In this document: positions 53,401 through 64,000 of the stretch, piece after piece | Numbering within the stretch: position 1 is the first letter of the stretch | Layout of the letters: each line of letters begins with the position of its first letter | NCBI GenBank assembly: GCA_002118135.1 | Contig: BDIU01000135.1 | Span: 221,655 to 285,654, forward strand | Reading direction: 5' to 3' | From: Trebouxia sp. TZW2008 | Lineage: Eukaryota; Chlorophyta; Trebouxiophyceae; Trebouxiales; Trebouxiaceae | Length of the DNA stretch: 64,000 nucleotides | Notes under the pieces: generated by a model | The model's database searches: none | Seen by the model: only the letters and a program-made list of their open reading frames with translations | Told to the model about the DNA's origin: nothing | Translations under genes and position numbers: made by a program

Positions 53401-56400
53401 CATTATTGGCTGTTGCAATGCATGTGTGCACTGCGCTTTTGATCGTTACACGTCTCTACTGCGTCAATGTGATCTCGTGGCCGGTGGTCGCCTTGCAAGG
53501 CCTCTTTTACTTTGTCAGCAAGACGCTTGTACTTGTTCTGCAAAGCATCGTATCTTGCCTGCACAAGTCTGTGAACAGAGAAAGCTAGTTTGCTAAGACA
53601 CATTACTCAGTTGAGTACTATGTCAGTTGCTATGATCACATCAGCACTGCAGTCGCAAATGACTGCATGTGGCAGGCGTTTTGACACATGCACAGGAATA
53701 GCTGTGCAGGAGTTCATTGGATCAGCACGCCAGCTAGTTGGATTGAAAGCTGCTTATGACAGAGTCCAACTGGTTGACACTCGCATGTAAAACGTTTTGT
53801 GTACACACGTCTCGCATGTGACGGCAGCTACTACCGCTGAAGATTCTGAACAACCCATTTCCAGCAATATGGTCTTGCTGGCGCATGTAGTGCTGGTTCC
53901 TACGCTGAGTACTACTCAAGAAATTGGCAGTTGATGAGGACACTCTGTCGGCAGGCACAAATGCTGGAGATGTGGAAAAGCTAGTCCCAGCAGATGCCCT
54001 TCTGCTCGCTGGCACCTGCATTGTCGATGAAGCCGTCCTGACTGGTGAGTCAACTCCACAGTGGAAATCTGCCATTGGCACCCCTGAAGAAGATGACCTT
54101 GCAGCACTTGGACAGGGTCAAGAGAAACGGCTGTCCATCAAGCGAGACAAGAACCACGTGCTGTTCAGCGGCACTAAGCTGTTGCAGCATACTGGTGACA
54201 AGGAGGCGCATATCAAGACCCCTGATGGAGCCTGCTTGGCTGTGGTACTCAGGACTGGGTTTGAGACATCACAGGGTATGCTGCTGCACTTCATTTCATG
54301 GTCTTGACTTGCCCCTGCCTTTTGAGGGTTCATGTCAATTATAGCACAGTGACTTCTCTTATGAAACAACTGCTTTGGATCTCAAGAAAATTGTCCTTTC
54401 AATGAATTGTGCTTACTGAGAAGTACCACTGCAGTCAGAATGTAGTGACTGGTTTCCAATTGCGTCCAACTTTGAATGCCCTTACATATAGTGTCCTTAC
54501 ACACAGAAGTAACTGTATCATCATCGTTTGAGCAGCCATACATAGCTACAGACTATAATGTAAAAAGAAGCTGTTGTGACGAGGACAGACTCACAGCTGT
54601 CTGTTGTCCTCACAAAGAGACTATTATCTGCTTGTTTGAAAGGCAAGCCCATGATCTCGACTTGGCATGCTAGCACATGTACCTCTTCGTTTTGGTCGCT
54701 GCAAGAGTCATGTCAGCGCACAAGCATGCTGCCTTTCAAATGTGAGACTGTCAGGAAACTCGAGTCAGTTCAGCCTAAGCACATGTGACACCAGCGTCCA
54801 TGGTGCTATGCTGATCACACAATCTCTATGCTGGTTTTGCACACCTGTGTTCAAGCTAGTGAAAGGGGCTTGATTGGTCAATGTGACATGATGTGCCAGT
54901 GGTGCTTTGCAGGCCGGCTGATGAGGACCATTCTGTATTCCACAGAGCATGTGAGCGCGAACAACTGGGAGACGGGCCTCTTCATCCTCTTCCTCATGGT
55001 GTTTGCCGTTGCAGCCTCAGCATATGTGCTGTACCATGGCCTTCAGGTAGCTGGCCTTCTGATGTGCTCAGGTTATGTTGCATAGGCTATGTTCTGATAT
55101 CTTAGGGTATGTTGCATAGGTCATGTCCTGACATGCTTGGGATATGTTGCATAGGTCATGTTCTGATGTGCTCAGGTGACATTGCATACGTATGCTTCTT
55201 GCTGCTTTAGAGCATTACACCTTCGCAGTCCTGGCAACACAGGCCGCTACATCTGACAGCTCAGGCTGCTCATCTGTTCTGATCATGTGTATAACATAGC
55301 GGGGGTTTGGGTCAGGCGAACTTGCCAGACAAGTTTCATTTGCATCTGCAAGCAACTTGGCATCACATTTGAGTTGCACTCACACTTGATGCTGCTGTGA
55401 ACAGCTTGCACTTAATGTGAGCTTGATGATCACAAGCTGATCCTGATAGTGCTTGCTGCAATTGTGAAAGTACTTGCTGCAAGCATGAGGACCAATGTGT
55501 GGTTTGATGGTATGCATTTCATTGTAGTCTGACAGGTTGACTGTATGAGGATCATGTGTGCAGGATCCAGACCGCAACCGCTTTAAGCTGTTCCTCAACT
55601 GCACCATGATTGTGACATCAGTCATTCCTCCAGAGCTGCCCATGGAGCTGACAATTGCAGTCAACTCCTCCCTCCTGGCGCTGTCCAAGAAACTGGTCTT
55701 CTGCACTGAGCCCTTCAGGATACCCCTGGCAGGAAAGGTAACTTGACAAAATCTCTGCCTGACTGTATGCTCAACCTCCACATGAAAAGATGCTCTAGAC
55801 ATTGCTTGCTATTCAATTTGAGCATCAGCTCTGCTTTGGTATGCATACCTGGGACTTATGCAGCTTGCTAACAGATTGATCACATAGAGTTGCAACTGAG
55901 AAACTTGCTGGCTCATCCCGACAGTACATCGTGATGCGTTTGATTTCAGCATGTACTGTCAGAAGACCTTGCAAAGGGTGGTCTGCTGTCCCCAAACAGA
56001 TCTGACCCTGGGCTTCTATTGCAAGGCTGATCTCCGCAACGACTTTGCATGTGCTGCTTGCATAAGCAATCTTTGTCATTGTTTCTAGGTGTACATCTGC
56101 TGCTCTGGCAAGTTCGGCATCATGACATCAGACAGCATAGTGCTGGAGGGGCTGACAGGCTTGCCTGGCAGAGTTCAGGAGGTGGTGGCTGACATGAAGC
56201 AGACCGACTTCATGATACTGCCTGGGTCACTTGCCTGACAGGCTTGTGTCAGCATCTGCAGGTGGACATCTGCTGCTTTGACAAGACCGGCACCCTAACA
56301 TCAGACAACATGGTGCTGGAGGGGTTGACAGGGCTCCCTGGCAGGGGTCAAGAGCTGCTAGCTGACATGAAGCAGGCCAGCAGGGAGACAGTGCGGGTGC

Positions 56401-59400
56401 TGGCAGCCTGCCAAGCCCTTATAACTGTGGATGGCAAGTTTGTGGGGGACCCCTTGGAAAAGGCCTCCTTCACTGCCATAGGTCTGTCAGACAAGAAAGT
56501 TGCACATCTTTGCTGTCCAACGCTGTGCCAGTGTCTTCTTTGAAGTTTAACTATTGAAGGTGCATGATACAAGGGTGCTGGCAGCCTGCCTAGCCCTCAT
56601 TTGAGTGGATGGCAAGTTTGTGGAGGGGGGCTCTGGAGAGAGCCTCCTGTACTGCTATAGGTCTGTGCAAGGGGAGCCAAAAAGTCTATATGATCAGCAC
56701 AGTCAGAGCCTGTGTTCAGCCCGAACATGTCACACAATGTTGACTGGACAGGACGGCTGCCTGTGTCTGCTTGCTGCTCAGCATGCACTTTGTCACAACT
56801 GTGTCACATAGACAGGCAGCGCTCACTATGTCTCCTGTTGCTTGCATTCTCATGTGCACTTTGCACTATGTCCATTGGCTGAGGGTACTCCATCATTAAC
56901 CTTGGATACACACAGATCTCAGCATTTGTGAACACAATTGCAGCAAGCCTCCATTTTGTATGGACACACAGCAGGTTTGTTGACTTGAGATCTGCTGCGT
57001 GCAGGGTGGCAGCATTCTGAGAAGTCTGTCGCCAGCCCAAAGCTGCCAAACTCTTCAAAGGAGACAGTCACAATCTTGCACCGGTTGCACTTCACGTCAG
57101 CCCTGAAGCGTATGGCAACATTGGTGAAGGTACGGCCCCAGTGCCTGTGATGCAGACATGCCTTGCAGATGCCGTCTGTCATGTATGCTGAACCTTTGAT
57201 GCCTGTGCAAGTCATCACTAACCAACTGCGGCACGATTGTATGCACACAAGGATTTTCTGCTGCACTTGCGCTTCCACATTCTATTCTTGCAACTAGCTT
57301 CTTACTGCATAGACTGCAACCTTGAGACCTGCAACATTCTGGCAGAGCTTCTGTTTTGCAAAAATCTAGGGGTAGCAGTCAAGTGCACTTCTGCAATGGT
57401 GCAGCCATCTGTGGCTGCTGCATTGCTGCAGCTAGGCTTGGCCGGAGAGCGATATTAGGCGCGCTTGTATGTATGTTTACACTGCATGTGGTTAGAGGAT
57501 GAAGTAGCATGGCAACCACTTAAAAAACGCTTGTTAAGGCTCACATGAAGCATTGCATTCATGCTGCATTACTGCAAACAGGCCTCAAGTCGACGCACCT
57601 TTTGGTATCTTTTGATGTGTGCTGGCAGTGGAAAAATGAGAACAGCGATTGGTCCACCCTTTGGGCGCTTGTCAAGGAGATAGTGCAGCCAGATCTGTCT
57701 AGTGAAATAAGGCTTTGGCAAAAGCAACACTTGGCATCTGCAAATGTGTTTGTGCTGCTGTCAGGTGGAGGACGAGGCCTCCAATGGATCCACCCTTTGG
57801 GCATTGGTGAAGGGAGCACCTGAGATAGTGCAGCCTTTCCTGCGGGATGCGCCTCCTGACTATGAGAAGTCCTACAAGCGCTATGCTTCAGAAGGCGCCA
57901 GGTGCCTGCCTCCTGCTGAACTACATCATCATGCACAGACGCGCAGTCAAATCGTTTGAGTTCATTTCAATCTGCACTGATGCAGTAGCATCTTCAGAGA
58001 GTTCACACTCTAGTCGCATGCACCTTGTCAAGAGCTTTGCCCTTCAGCTCAAGAGTCCAACAGCTGGTCACACCACAAGCGGGGCGTCCGTTTTCCCACA
58101 GTTGCTTTGTTCATATACACCATGCAGTTATGAGCTTGACGTCCTCTTGTAGTGTACATTGAGGGTGATAGCTCTGGCCTAGATGCAGTTGGATATCATC
58201 AGCGCTACTGACCGCCTAGGGAGGCCATAGGACGAGACCTGGGCTTTTGGGGCTTTATTGTGCCTATGCACAAGCATTCAATGACTTGATCTTGAAGCCC
58301 TTTGCTGTGTACACACAGGGTGAAAGCTCTGGTCTGTAAAAGATTGGACAGCAGCACCAGCGCTAGTGACCTACGCACAATGCCTCGAGGGGACATTGAG
58401 AGGGACCTCAGCTTTGCGGGGTCTGCTGTGCTGCGGTGTTCCTTGAAACCAGAACCTTGACCTGAAGGGCTTTTGCTGTATACATGCAGGGTGATAGCTC
58501 TGGCGTATAAGCAGTTGGACACCAGCACCAGCGCTAGTGACCTACGCACAATGCCTAGGGGAGACATTGAGAGGGACCTCAACTTTGGGGGCTTTGCTGT
58601 GCTGCGGTGTCCCTTGAAAACAGAGTCTGAGCCGGCTCTCAAGATGCTCAAGGAGTCCAGTCATCAGCTGGTGATGATCACAGGAGATGCACCATTGACA
58701 GCGTGCTACACGGCTGCTCAAGTACACATTGTGGACAGACCAGTGCTGCTGCTGATACACAAGTGGGTATATGTTGCTCATGCAACACATTCAATGCACT
58801 GCTGATTGTGCATTCACAAGGCAAGCGCTAAAACGCCATGCATGCAGTTGTTTCCAATAGCGGTTTATGTCTGCTAACAGTTGGACCAAGTAGACACGGT
58901 GTGAGACATTCCGACACAGTGACCTCTCTCTGTAACGACTGCTTTGGTCCCCAAGACAAAGTTTCTAGTTTTCAGGTAGTCTACTTATCAGCTCAACATG
59001 CCAGTGACCGTCCATGCCTGCTTTCAGCGCTCGCGGTTGGCAGTCAGCAGTTTAGCAGCTCAGATACAGCCGATACAGCTTCAGCTGCAGACCAAACCCA
59101 GATACGTATCGCGTTGTCATGAATATCGACATTTGCACAAGTTTGGTGTCATCGCCATGTCGCAGACACTGCTACATCAGGGGAACCTATCAGTTGAAGT
59201 CCCCAAGAAAAGTGCCCTTATACCCAATTATCCCTACTCAGAGGTACCACTGCGGTAAAAGTGCAGCGAAATGGTTTGCAACTGTGCTGTCCTTACGGCA
59301 AGATTGTTCTTACCTTGAGTACATAGAGAAGTTGTTGTAGATTGTTTCTTGTGTGTGCAGGGGGCTAGCTGTGCCACGTCACAAGCATCCTGAAGAGGCA

Positions 59401-62400
59401 GAGCCAGACAGCCACTTTGAGTGGGTCACTCCAGATGAGACCACCCACATAGAGTTTACGCAAGACAGAACCTCTGTTCTCCAAATGGCCAGCAAATGGG
59501 ACCTGTGCATATCTGGAGACGGGCTGACTCATATACAGCAAACTCATCAAGAGGCTGCCTTCATTCCACTTGCTCAGGTAGTCTTCCTGAAAGCATTTAC
59601 ATCCTTTATTTGGCATGTCTTGTACAGCTAAGTCTGCCTGCTGTCAGCATGAGACTGCGATTCCTGATTGTTCTGTTGTTTCAAGCTGTGCAGCTGGCGT
59701 ACATTGAGCTGATTCTAGCTTCATACTGATGCTGCAGGTTTTTGCCAGAGTATCTCCAGACCAAAAAGAGCTGGTGCTGCGAACACTCAGAGCTGCGGGA
59801 TGGACCACCCTCATGTGCGGCGACGGCACAAATGACGTCGGCGCCCTCAAAGCTGCTCACGTCGGAGTCGCTCTGTTACCGCCCACCGAAGCGCAGCTCA
59901 AGGCACAAAAGGAGCGAGAGGAATCCTTGCGGCAACGGCAGAAAGACATTGCTGCCCGAAGAGCAGCGTTGCGGAGCGGAGTACGGCCGCCGCCCATCAC
60001 CAATGGGCAATCCTCCACCATCCCTTCACCTGGACAGCTGGTTGCACCCGGACCAGGTGCTAAGGGCATTGTTGCTCAAACAGGTCCTGGTAAGCCATCA
60101 ACGCTCATTGAAGGCTGCATCCTCAAGACCCTTTGCGAGGCAGTGCTGCCAAATCATTTGAAAGCTGACTTGTTTGAACACTGCTGCATTGATAGCTGCC
60201 CATCACTGTGGGCAATCCTCCACCATCCCTTCACCTGGACAGCTGGTTGTATCAGGCAGATTGTCACACTGATATTACATTTCAGGACTCTGTCAACCCA
60301 AAAGTGTTCAAGCCGCTGCTACGTACAACTCTTTGAGCTGCTGGACCTATGACGCCGCCCTGAGGCAGCGGACTTTGGGTTTATGCATGGCTTCGCTGGA
60401 TTCGGCTAAGTGCATGCAGTACCACAGCTGCATGGTGCTCTGCGCTTGTTGCTGCAACTGCAAGCCGCGTGCGCAGGTCATCTGCAGCCCTGCTTGGTCC
60501 AGAGCTCCTGCTTCCCAGCATCATGTGGACAACTTAAGCCAGCTTGGCAAGACAGGGCTGCACACACCTAGCACCTGAGCTGTCATCCACTATCATTGTG
60601 ATACTTGTCAGCAGTTGCGGATATGCCAGAGCACCTGCTGCTGCTTAGCTTCAATGCGTCATATGGACAAAACAAGCCGGCTTTGGCAAGACAGGGCTGC
60701 ACGCCTAGCACCTGAGCTGCAATCCATTGTCATTGTCACATTAGTCAGCAGGATGTGGATGTGTGAAACTGTTGTTTGTACCGGCAGCATGTGTGGCATT
60801 TGATGCAGGTGCTGCTCAGCAGCCAGCTCCAAAGAAGAAGGGAGCAGGCACAAAGATGCTGGACGACATGCGCAAGAAGGGAAAGCCCATCACGCCCAAG
60901 CTGGAGGAGATGGCCCTCTGGCTGGACAGCATGGACACCTCCACCCTTGATGACGGCCAGGTGGGCCCCCACAATCCTCACAGCTTGCTTCCTGTCACTG
61001 TGCACAGGACTGTCGTTCATAGCTCTTACAGCAGTGATACCTCTGCACTTGCTGATTGCCCACAGCCCCTTGACCCTCTTCACATGCTCCTGCTTGTTCA
61101 TTCCCTGTGCACATGTCTGGAAGGGCATGATTGCTTGGCAACTGCTGTAGGTGCAAATGGTGAAGCCAGGAGATGCAAGCATGGCATCCCCCTTCACAGC
61201 AAAGCAAGGCCACATCATGCCCTGTACCGACATTCTGAAGCAGGGCCGCAGCACCCTGGTCACCACAGTGCAGATGTTCAAGATCCTGGGCCTGCTGTGT
61301 CTGTCCACGGCCTACTCCCTGTCTGTCATGTACCTTCAGGTGAGTCCTGTCTATCCCCTCAACAGGTCCTATCCCATGTCAATTCAGGTCAGTCCTGTCC
61401 AGTCAAGTTTCCACAAAGATCTTGTCTTTTCTGCTGTGACCTCTGGAGAATCGCTGTCCCCTACTTCTCAAAGCATCCTCTTCTAACTGACCCCGCAACC
61501 TCCAGAGCTGGCTGTCATGCACTTTTAAATCAGTCCAGCCGAGGAAAGTCTCCAAGACGCTCTTGTCTTTCTTGCTGTGCTACTTCTGGTGGGCCTGCTG
61601 TGTGTGTCCACTGCCTACTCCCCTGCGTGTACCTTCAGGTGAGTTCTGTCTAATACCAGTGGCATGTGGTTGTTGTCTGTCCACTGCCCATTCCCTGTGT
61701 ATCATGCCACTTCTCCATTCTCCTGTGCTCTGTCAGACAATGTACTGCCCTGTTCAGTCTCAACAAAGTTTTGGAGCTCCTTGTTCTGCCTTATCAACAC
61801 AAGCGCATGCCTTGTCTGGCCTGCACTTTTGTTTGGGCTGCTGCCCTGTCCAGTTTCCTTGTCTCACTCCCCCACTTTGGCCTTATCACCGCAACCTTCA
61901 TGACTGTCTTTCTATCTATCTTCATGCAGCTTGCTTCCGCATGTGTTTGATGTCAGCGCCCAATTTTAGGTCTACAGACAAAGCTGCATGTAAGCTATGG
62001 CAGGATTACTGTTTGCTTCTGGAATGTCAAGTTGTAAAGCGTGGGAATCCTAACACTTTGACAAGCACTTGCTGCAAACCGCAGTTGTCATGCAGGGAGT
62101 CAAACTAGGCGATATGCAAGCCACAGTCCAAGGCTTTCTGTCCACAGGGCTCTTCTTCGTCATCTCCAACTCTACCCCCCTACCCACCCTGTCAGCCCAG
62201 AGACCCCACCCCACCATCTTTAGCCTGTACGTCTTCCTTTCAGTGCTTGGCCAAGCTGCAGTCCACACCGGCCTGCTCATCTCCTTCTACTATGGGGCGC
62301 TCAGACTTATGCCTGAGGTCGGTGCCTATAAACGCTACTCGACAATGCTCATTCTCAGCAAGCATTGATTCAGCTGATAGCTCAGCACTCAAAACACAGG

Positions 62401-63654
62401 CGTGCAAAAGGCATCTGTTGTGTGAGATTTCAACCGTTGAGCTTCAAATGTCTTTACCATCATGCTCAAAACAAGCCAGCCTGGCAAGACCGGACTTAGG
62501 TCACACACAACTAGCGCATTTGTGGGCATGTATAATCAATTGTCGTTACTTGTATTACCATTATCGAATGTTGATTCAAATCACTTGTCATATCCTTTTG
62601 ACATGGTGGACACTATGCACCATTAATGATGACTCAGACAGCACTACAGGTGGCTGCCTGGTTTGTGTTGCCTGTGACAGTCCTGATAGCATGCGGAAGG
62701 CTCTGACAGCATATGTCTCAACACATGCATGAATGACAAGATTCGCAACATGGCTATGAAGAGCAGCAAGCTCAGCAAAGCTATTGTTCTGTGCTGCTCA
62801 ATAATCTTGTGACAGCAGTCTGTGGCATCAGAGTAGCAAATTGGGTTGGCGAGCCACAATTGTGCCTTGCAGGACCAGATGCAAAAGCCTGATGCTGATT
62901 TCAAGCCAAACTTGGTGAACACAGTTTGCTTTGTGGTGAACTTCATCATTCAGCTGAGCACCTTTGCATGCAATTACCAAGGAGCCCCTTTCAACACCCC
63001 AATCAAAGAGACCAAGGGCTTCTTCAACATGCTTAGATTCTCCTATATCTTCTGCCTGGTCATCATATATGATGTGCTGGGCATTGGCACAGCCTTCTCC
63101 CTGGTAATTTGTTCTGCAACCTCTGCATGTGCACTGTTCTGACAGCATGATGCATGAGTTGTCGATGTTACCATTTTGACATTGTGGCTGCTTGACGGTG
63201 CTTGCTATATGCAAACAGGGCCATCCGCATGTGTGGCGGTTTGCAAGCGTCTCAATGCACAAGCTGCCAGATACAAATTGCAAGGGTAGATACGCCATCG
63301 CATCTTAGCATCCTGCATGTATTGCTGTATGCTGCTGCAATGTTCAATTCAAATGACATTTTCTGATCTTTAAATGGCTAGAAGAGAATGCGGCTGGTGC
63401 TGATGCAAAAAGTTGCATTTGACGACAAGTCTTGCTGTAGTCAAAAGTGTTCACTCCACACGCAGGTACCAATCCCGGAGCCCCTCAGGACAGGCATTGT
63501 TGTCCTCAGTGTTGTAGATTTTGTGGTATGTCTGGGCTGGGAAAGGATGCTCAGGCTTGCATTCCCAGCCAAAATCCCACCGCAAAAGGGTTACATGGCA
63601 TTTGAGTCAGCATTGAAAGGCAGGCCTGCTTCAAGACAGAAAAAGTTGCAGTGA
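50414..63654 (+). CDS. P5A-type P-type ATPase (Spf1/ATP13A1/CATP8-like), 20 exons
   Basis: P5A-ATPases of the endoplasmic reticulum remove misinserted transmembrane helices. Exons: 50414-50583, 50668-50818, 50938-50997, 51345-51452, 51790-51986, 53189-53391, 53931-54275, 54913-55046, 55564-55737, 56262-56481, 57005-57129, 57765-57901, 58490-58762, 59361-59577, 59738-60089, 60809-60960, 61151-61339, 62096-62317, 62873-63103, 63466-63654; 1282 aa with all phases consistent. Visible: [27 protein letters not shown] actuator loop, the P5A signature [13 protein letters not shown] (about 478), the phosphorylation site [11 protein letters not shown] (Asp about 521), [22 protein letters not shown], the hinge [12 protein letters not shown] (about 866), [10 protein letters not shown] and six C-terminal helices. 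PPELP separates it from P5B (PPALP). Length fits the family. Introns carry echoes and MITEs. Confidence 0.95.
51014..51271 (-). other. Antisense open frame in P5A intron 3
   Basis: An 85-codon minus-strand frame with an internal Met start reads [22 protein letters not shown] and [16 protein letters not shown] (segments under 20 residues considered separately), vaguely like the start of a thioredoxin fold. No WCGPC, partner exon or splice partner was found. It could be a fragment of a nested gene or chance. Confidence 0.2.
52801..52970. mobile_element. MITE-like inverted-repeat element, copy C (first of an adjacent pair)
   Basis: It starts ACAGTAAAGTCCCC, contains CTCGGAACCAATCCCGGAGTTCTGACT and CTCAGTAAGGACA, and ends AAAGAGAAGTCACTGTA. 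It is in P5A intron 5 and abuts copy D directly. The motif order appears reversed relative to copies A and B. Confidence 0.6.
52969..53150. mobile_element. MITE-like inverted-repeat element, copy D (second of an adjacent pair)
   Basis: TACAGTAATTCTCAATGTAAGGACAC at one end and GAGAAATTACCGTAAC at the other, with GGGAACCAAGCACCGCATTCTGACT inside. It shares the interior with copy C. It ends about 40 bases before the exon 6 acceptor, so it forms the 3' part of the intron. Confidence 0.6.
54346..54517. mobile_element. MITE-like inverted-repeat element, copy E
   Basis: Terminal ACAGTGACTTCT and the inverse of ACAGTTACTTCT. The interior has AACAACTGCTTTGGAT, CCACTGCAGTCAGAATGTAGTG and GTGTCCTTACAC. 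It lies in P5A intron 7 and is the clearest full-length copy. Confidence 0.7.
56088..56240 (+). pseudogene. Acceptor-side echo of P5A catalytic exon 10
   Basis: After TTTCTAG the copy reads [20 protein letters not shown] and [18 protein letters not shown] against [20 protein letters not shown] and [18 protein letters not shown] in the real exon 170 bases on. It lasts about 130 bases, then a stop. The phosphorylated Asp and the KTGT core are lost, so inclusion would give a dead pump. Confidence 0.9.
56560..56668 (+). repeat. Donor-side echo of P5A exon 10 end
   Basis: GTGCTGGCAGCCTGCC, GTGGATGGCAAGTTTGTGG and GAGCCTCCTGTACTGCTATAGGTCTGT repeat the last 90 bases of exon 10 with its donor, some 80 bases into the intron. 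It contains an in-frame stop and a frameshift. Confidence 0.85.
57615..57740 (+). repeat. Acceptor-side echo of P5A exon 12
   Basis: GGTCCACCCTTTGGGCGCTTGTCAAGGAGATAGTGCAGCC resembles the exon 12 start ([17 protein letters not shown]) 150 bases later. The copy reads [13 protein letters not shown], having lost GAP. Preceding GTGTGCTGGCAG keeps an AG acceptor. Confidence 0.85.
58155..58475 (+). repeat. Two acceptor-side echoes of P5A exon 13
   Basis: The real exon (58490) reads [20 protein letters not shown]. The nearer copy (58317-58465) reads [20 protein letters not shown] and [20 protein letters not shown], with its own GCAG-like acceptor, then a stop. The farther copy (58160-58310) is more decayed (VIALA, then a stop). 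Unit spacing is about 155-170 bases. Confidence 0.9.
58911..59315. mobile_element. MITE-like element, copy F, interrupted or compound
   Basis: A left part, AGTGACCTCTCTCTGTAACGACTGCTTTGGTCCCCAAG (58918 on), and a right part, CTCAGAGGTACCACTGCGGTAAAAGTGCAG with CTGTCCTTACGG (59235-59295), are separated by about 220 bases of other sequence. Either two truncated copies or one element with an insertion, in P5A intron 13. Confidence 0.5.
60180..60248 (+). repeat. Donor-side partial echo of P5A exon 15
   Basis: GGGCAATCCTCCACCATCCC and TTCACCTGGACAGCTGGTTG, found in the exon at 60005-60047, recur nearly exactly about 195 bases on in the intron, without the preceding GDGTND region. Confidence 0.85.
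60530..60745 (+). repeat. Duplicated segment in P5A intron 15
   Basis: Two copies about 135 bases apart share GGCAAGACAGGGCTGCAC, CTAGCACCTGAGCTG, AATCCATTGTCATTGTCAC-like sequence and GTCAGCAG. A third fainter copy lies at 62475-62545 in a later intron. Confidence 0.8.
61340..61720 (+). repeat. Donor-side echoes of P5A exon 17
   Basis: Exon 17 ends [29 protein letters not shown] copy at 61588-61640 reads GGGCCTGCTGTGTGTGTCC, ACTGCCTACTCCCCTGCGTGTACCTTCAG and GTGAGTTCTGTC, keeping the donor. Another trace is at 61670-61715, and shorter CAGTCCTGTC pieces lie between. Confidence 0.85.
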
Positions 63655-64000
63655 TGCTAACCACCTGTTCAATGTTTGTCAATGTGATCACATGGTCCAA
63701 TCCCGATCATAAGCCTATGTATGTTATGTAGAAGTCTGCTTTTAGCACATGGCGACAGAGACGTGCAAGCTTGCTCACCACTGCATGACAATGCATTTGC
63801 TGTAATGTGTTGTGCATCACCTTTTGTGCATGAAGTGTGTGCATCATTGTCAGTCAAAGAAATTCAGGAACCTCAGCTCAAGCGCAGATGCGTAATGATA
63901 ATTGAGTGTCAACACTCGGATGCATATGGCCACACTTCAGCCAGTGAGAGAGCAGAAAGGTCACGAGCCCCAGCCGAATGGCGAATGGGCGAAAGCCGAC
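63655..64000. other. Region downstream of P5A-ATPase
   Basis: Presumed 3' UTR and start of the next intergenic space. No coding signal recognised. The last 60 bases become richer in G and C. Confidence 0.35.

Overview
The window is a nuclear contig from a photosynthetic green-lineage eukaryote, most likely a chlorophyte alga. Genes are split by many short-to-medium GT-AG introns, usually with CAG|GT borders. Two products look plastid-directed (ribosomal protein L1 and KASIII). LETM1-like, DUF300/TMEM184, expansin and P5A-ATPase genes are of green-lineage type, while a TPPP/p25-alpha gene argues against a land plant. Species cannot be named from sequence alone. No tRNA, rRNA or CRISPR array was found.

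Layout: (1) 407-4643 minus, HGH1-type eEF2 chaperone, divergent from 4792-7093 plus, plastid ribosomal protein L1. (2) 7606-15339 minus, eight-exon TMEM184/DUF300 membrane protein (487 aa). (3) 15340-18544, unresolved, with two weak candidate coding stretches. (4) 18545-19826 minus, KASIII (390 aa), divergent from 20231-21481 plus, an intronless acyltransferase-3. (5) 22620-33455 minus, 21 exons encoding a 934-aa protein that joins SAM, an MLKL/MCA-type helical bundle, two EF-hands and two TPPP domains. (6) 33456-37392, mostly unresolved. (7) 37393-38903 plus, quinone-oxidoreductase-like MDR. (8) 40009-41583 plus, secreted expansin-like protein. (9) 42236-49939 minus, LETM1-like protein, divergent from (10) 50414-63654 plus, a complete 20-exon P5A-type ATPase (1282 aa). 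For TMEM184, KASIII, TPPP, oxidoreductase, expansin and P5A models, all exon phases were followed by hand and the totals divide by three.

The most striking signal is not a gene. Introns of six genes hold tandem, same-orientation, partly decayed copies of the edge of the neighbouring exon, together with its splice site. I call them exon echoes. They occur on the acceptor side (TMEM184 exon 5, six extra copies; TPPP gene; L1; P5A exons 10, 12 and 13) and on the donor side (TMEM184 exon 4, four extra copies; P5A exons 10, 15 and 17). Many keep frame and splice-site sequence, so they could compete in splicing, and they account for much of the intron length. The window also contains a small inverted-repeat transposon family inside introns and at least four likely GC-AG introns.

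The genes are unrelated housekeeping, membrane and metabolic functions with no operon logic. Three divergent pairs share short intergenic spaces and may use bidirectional promoters.
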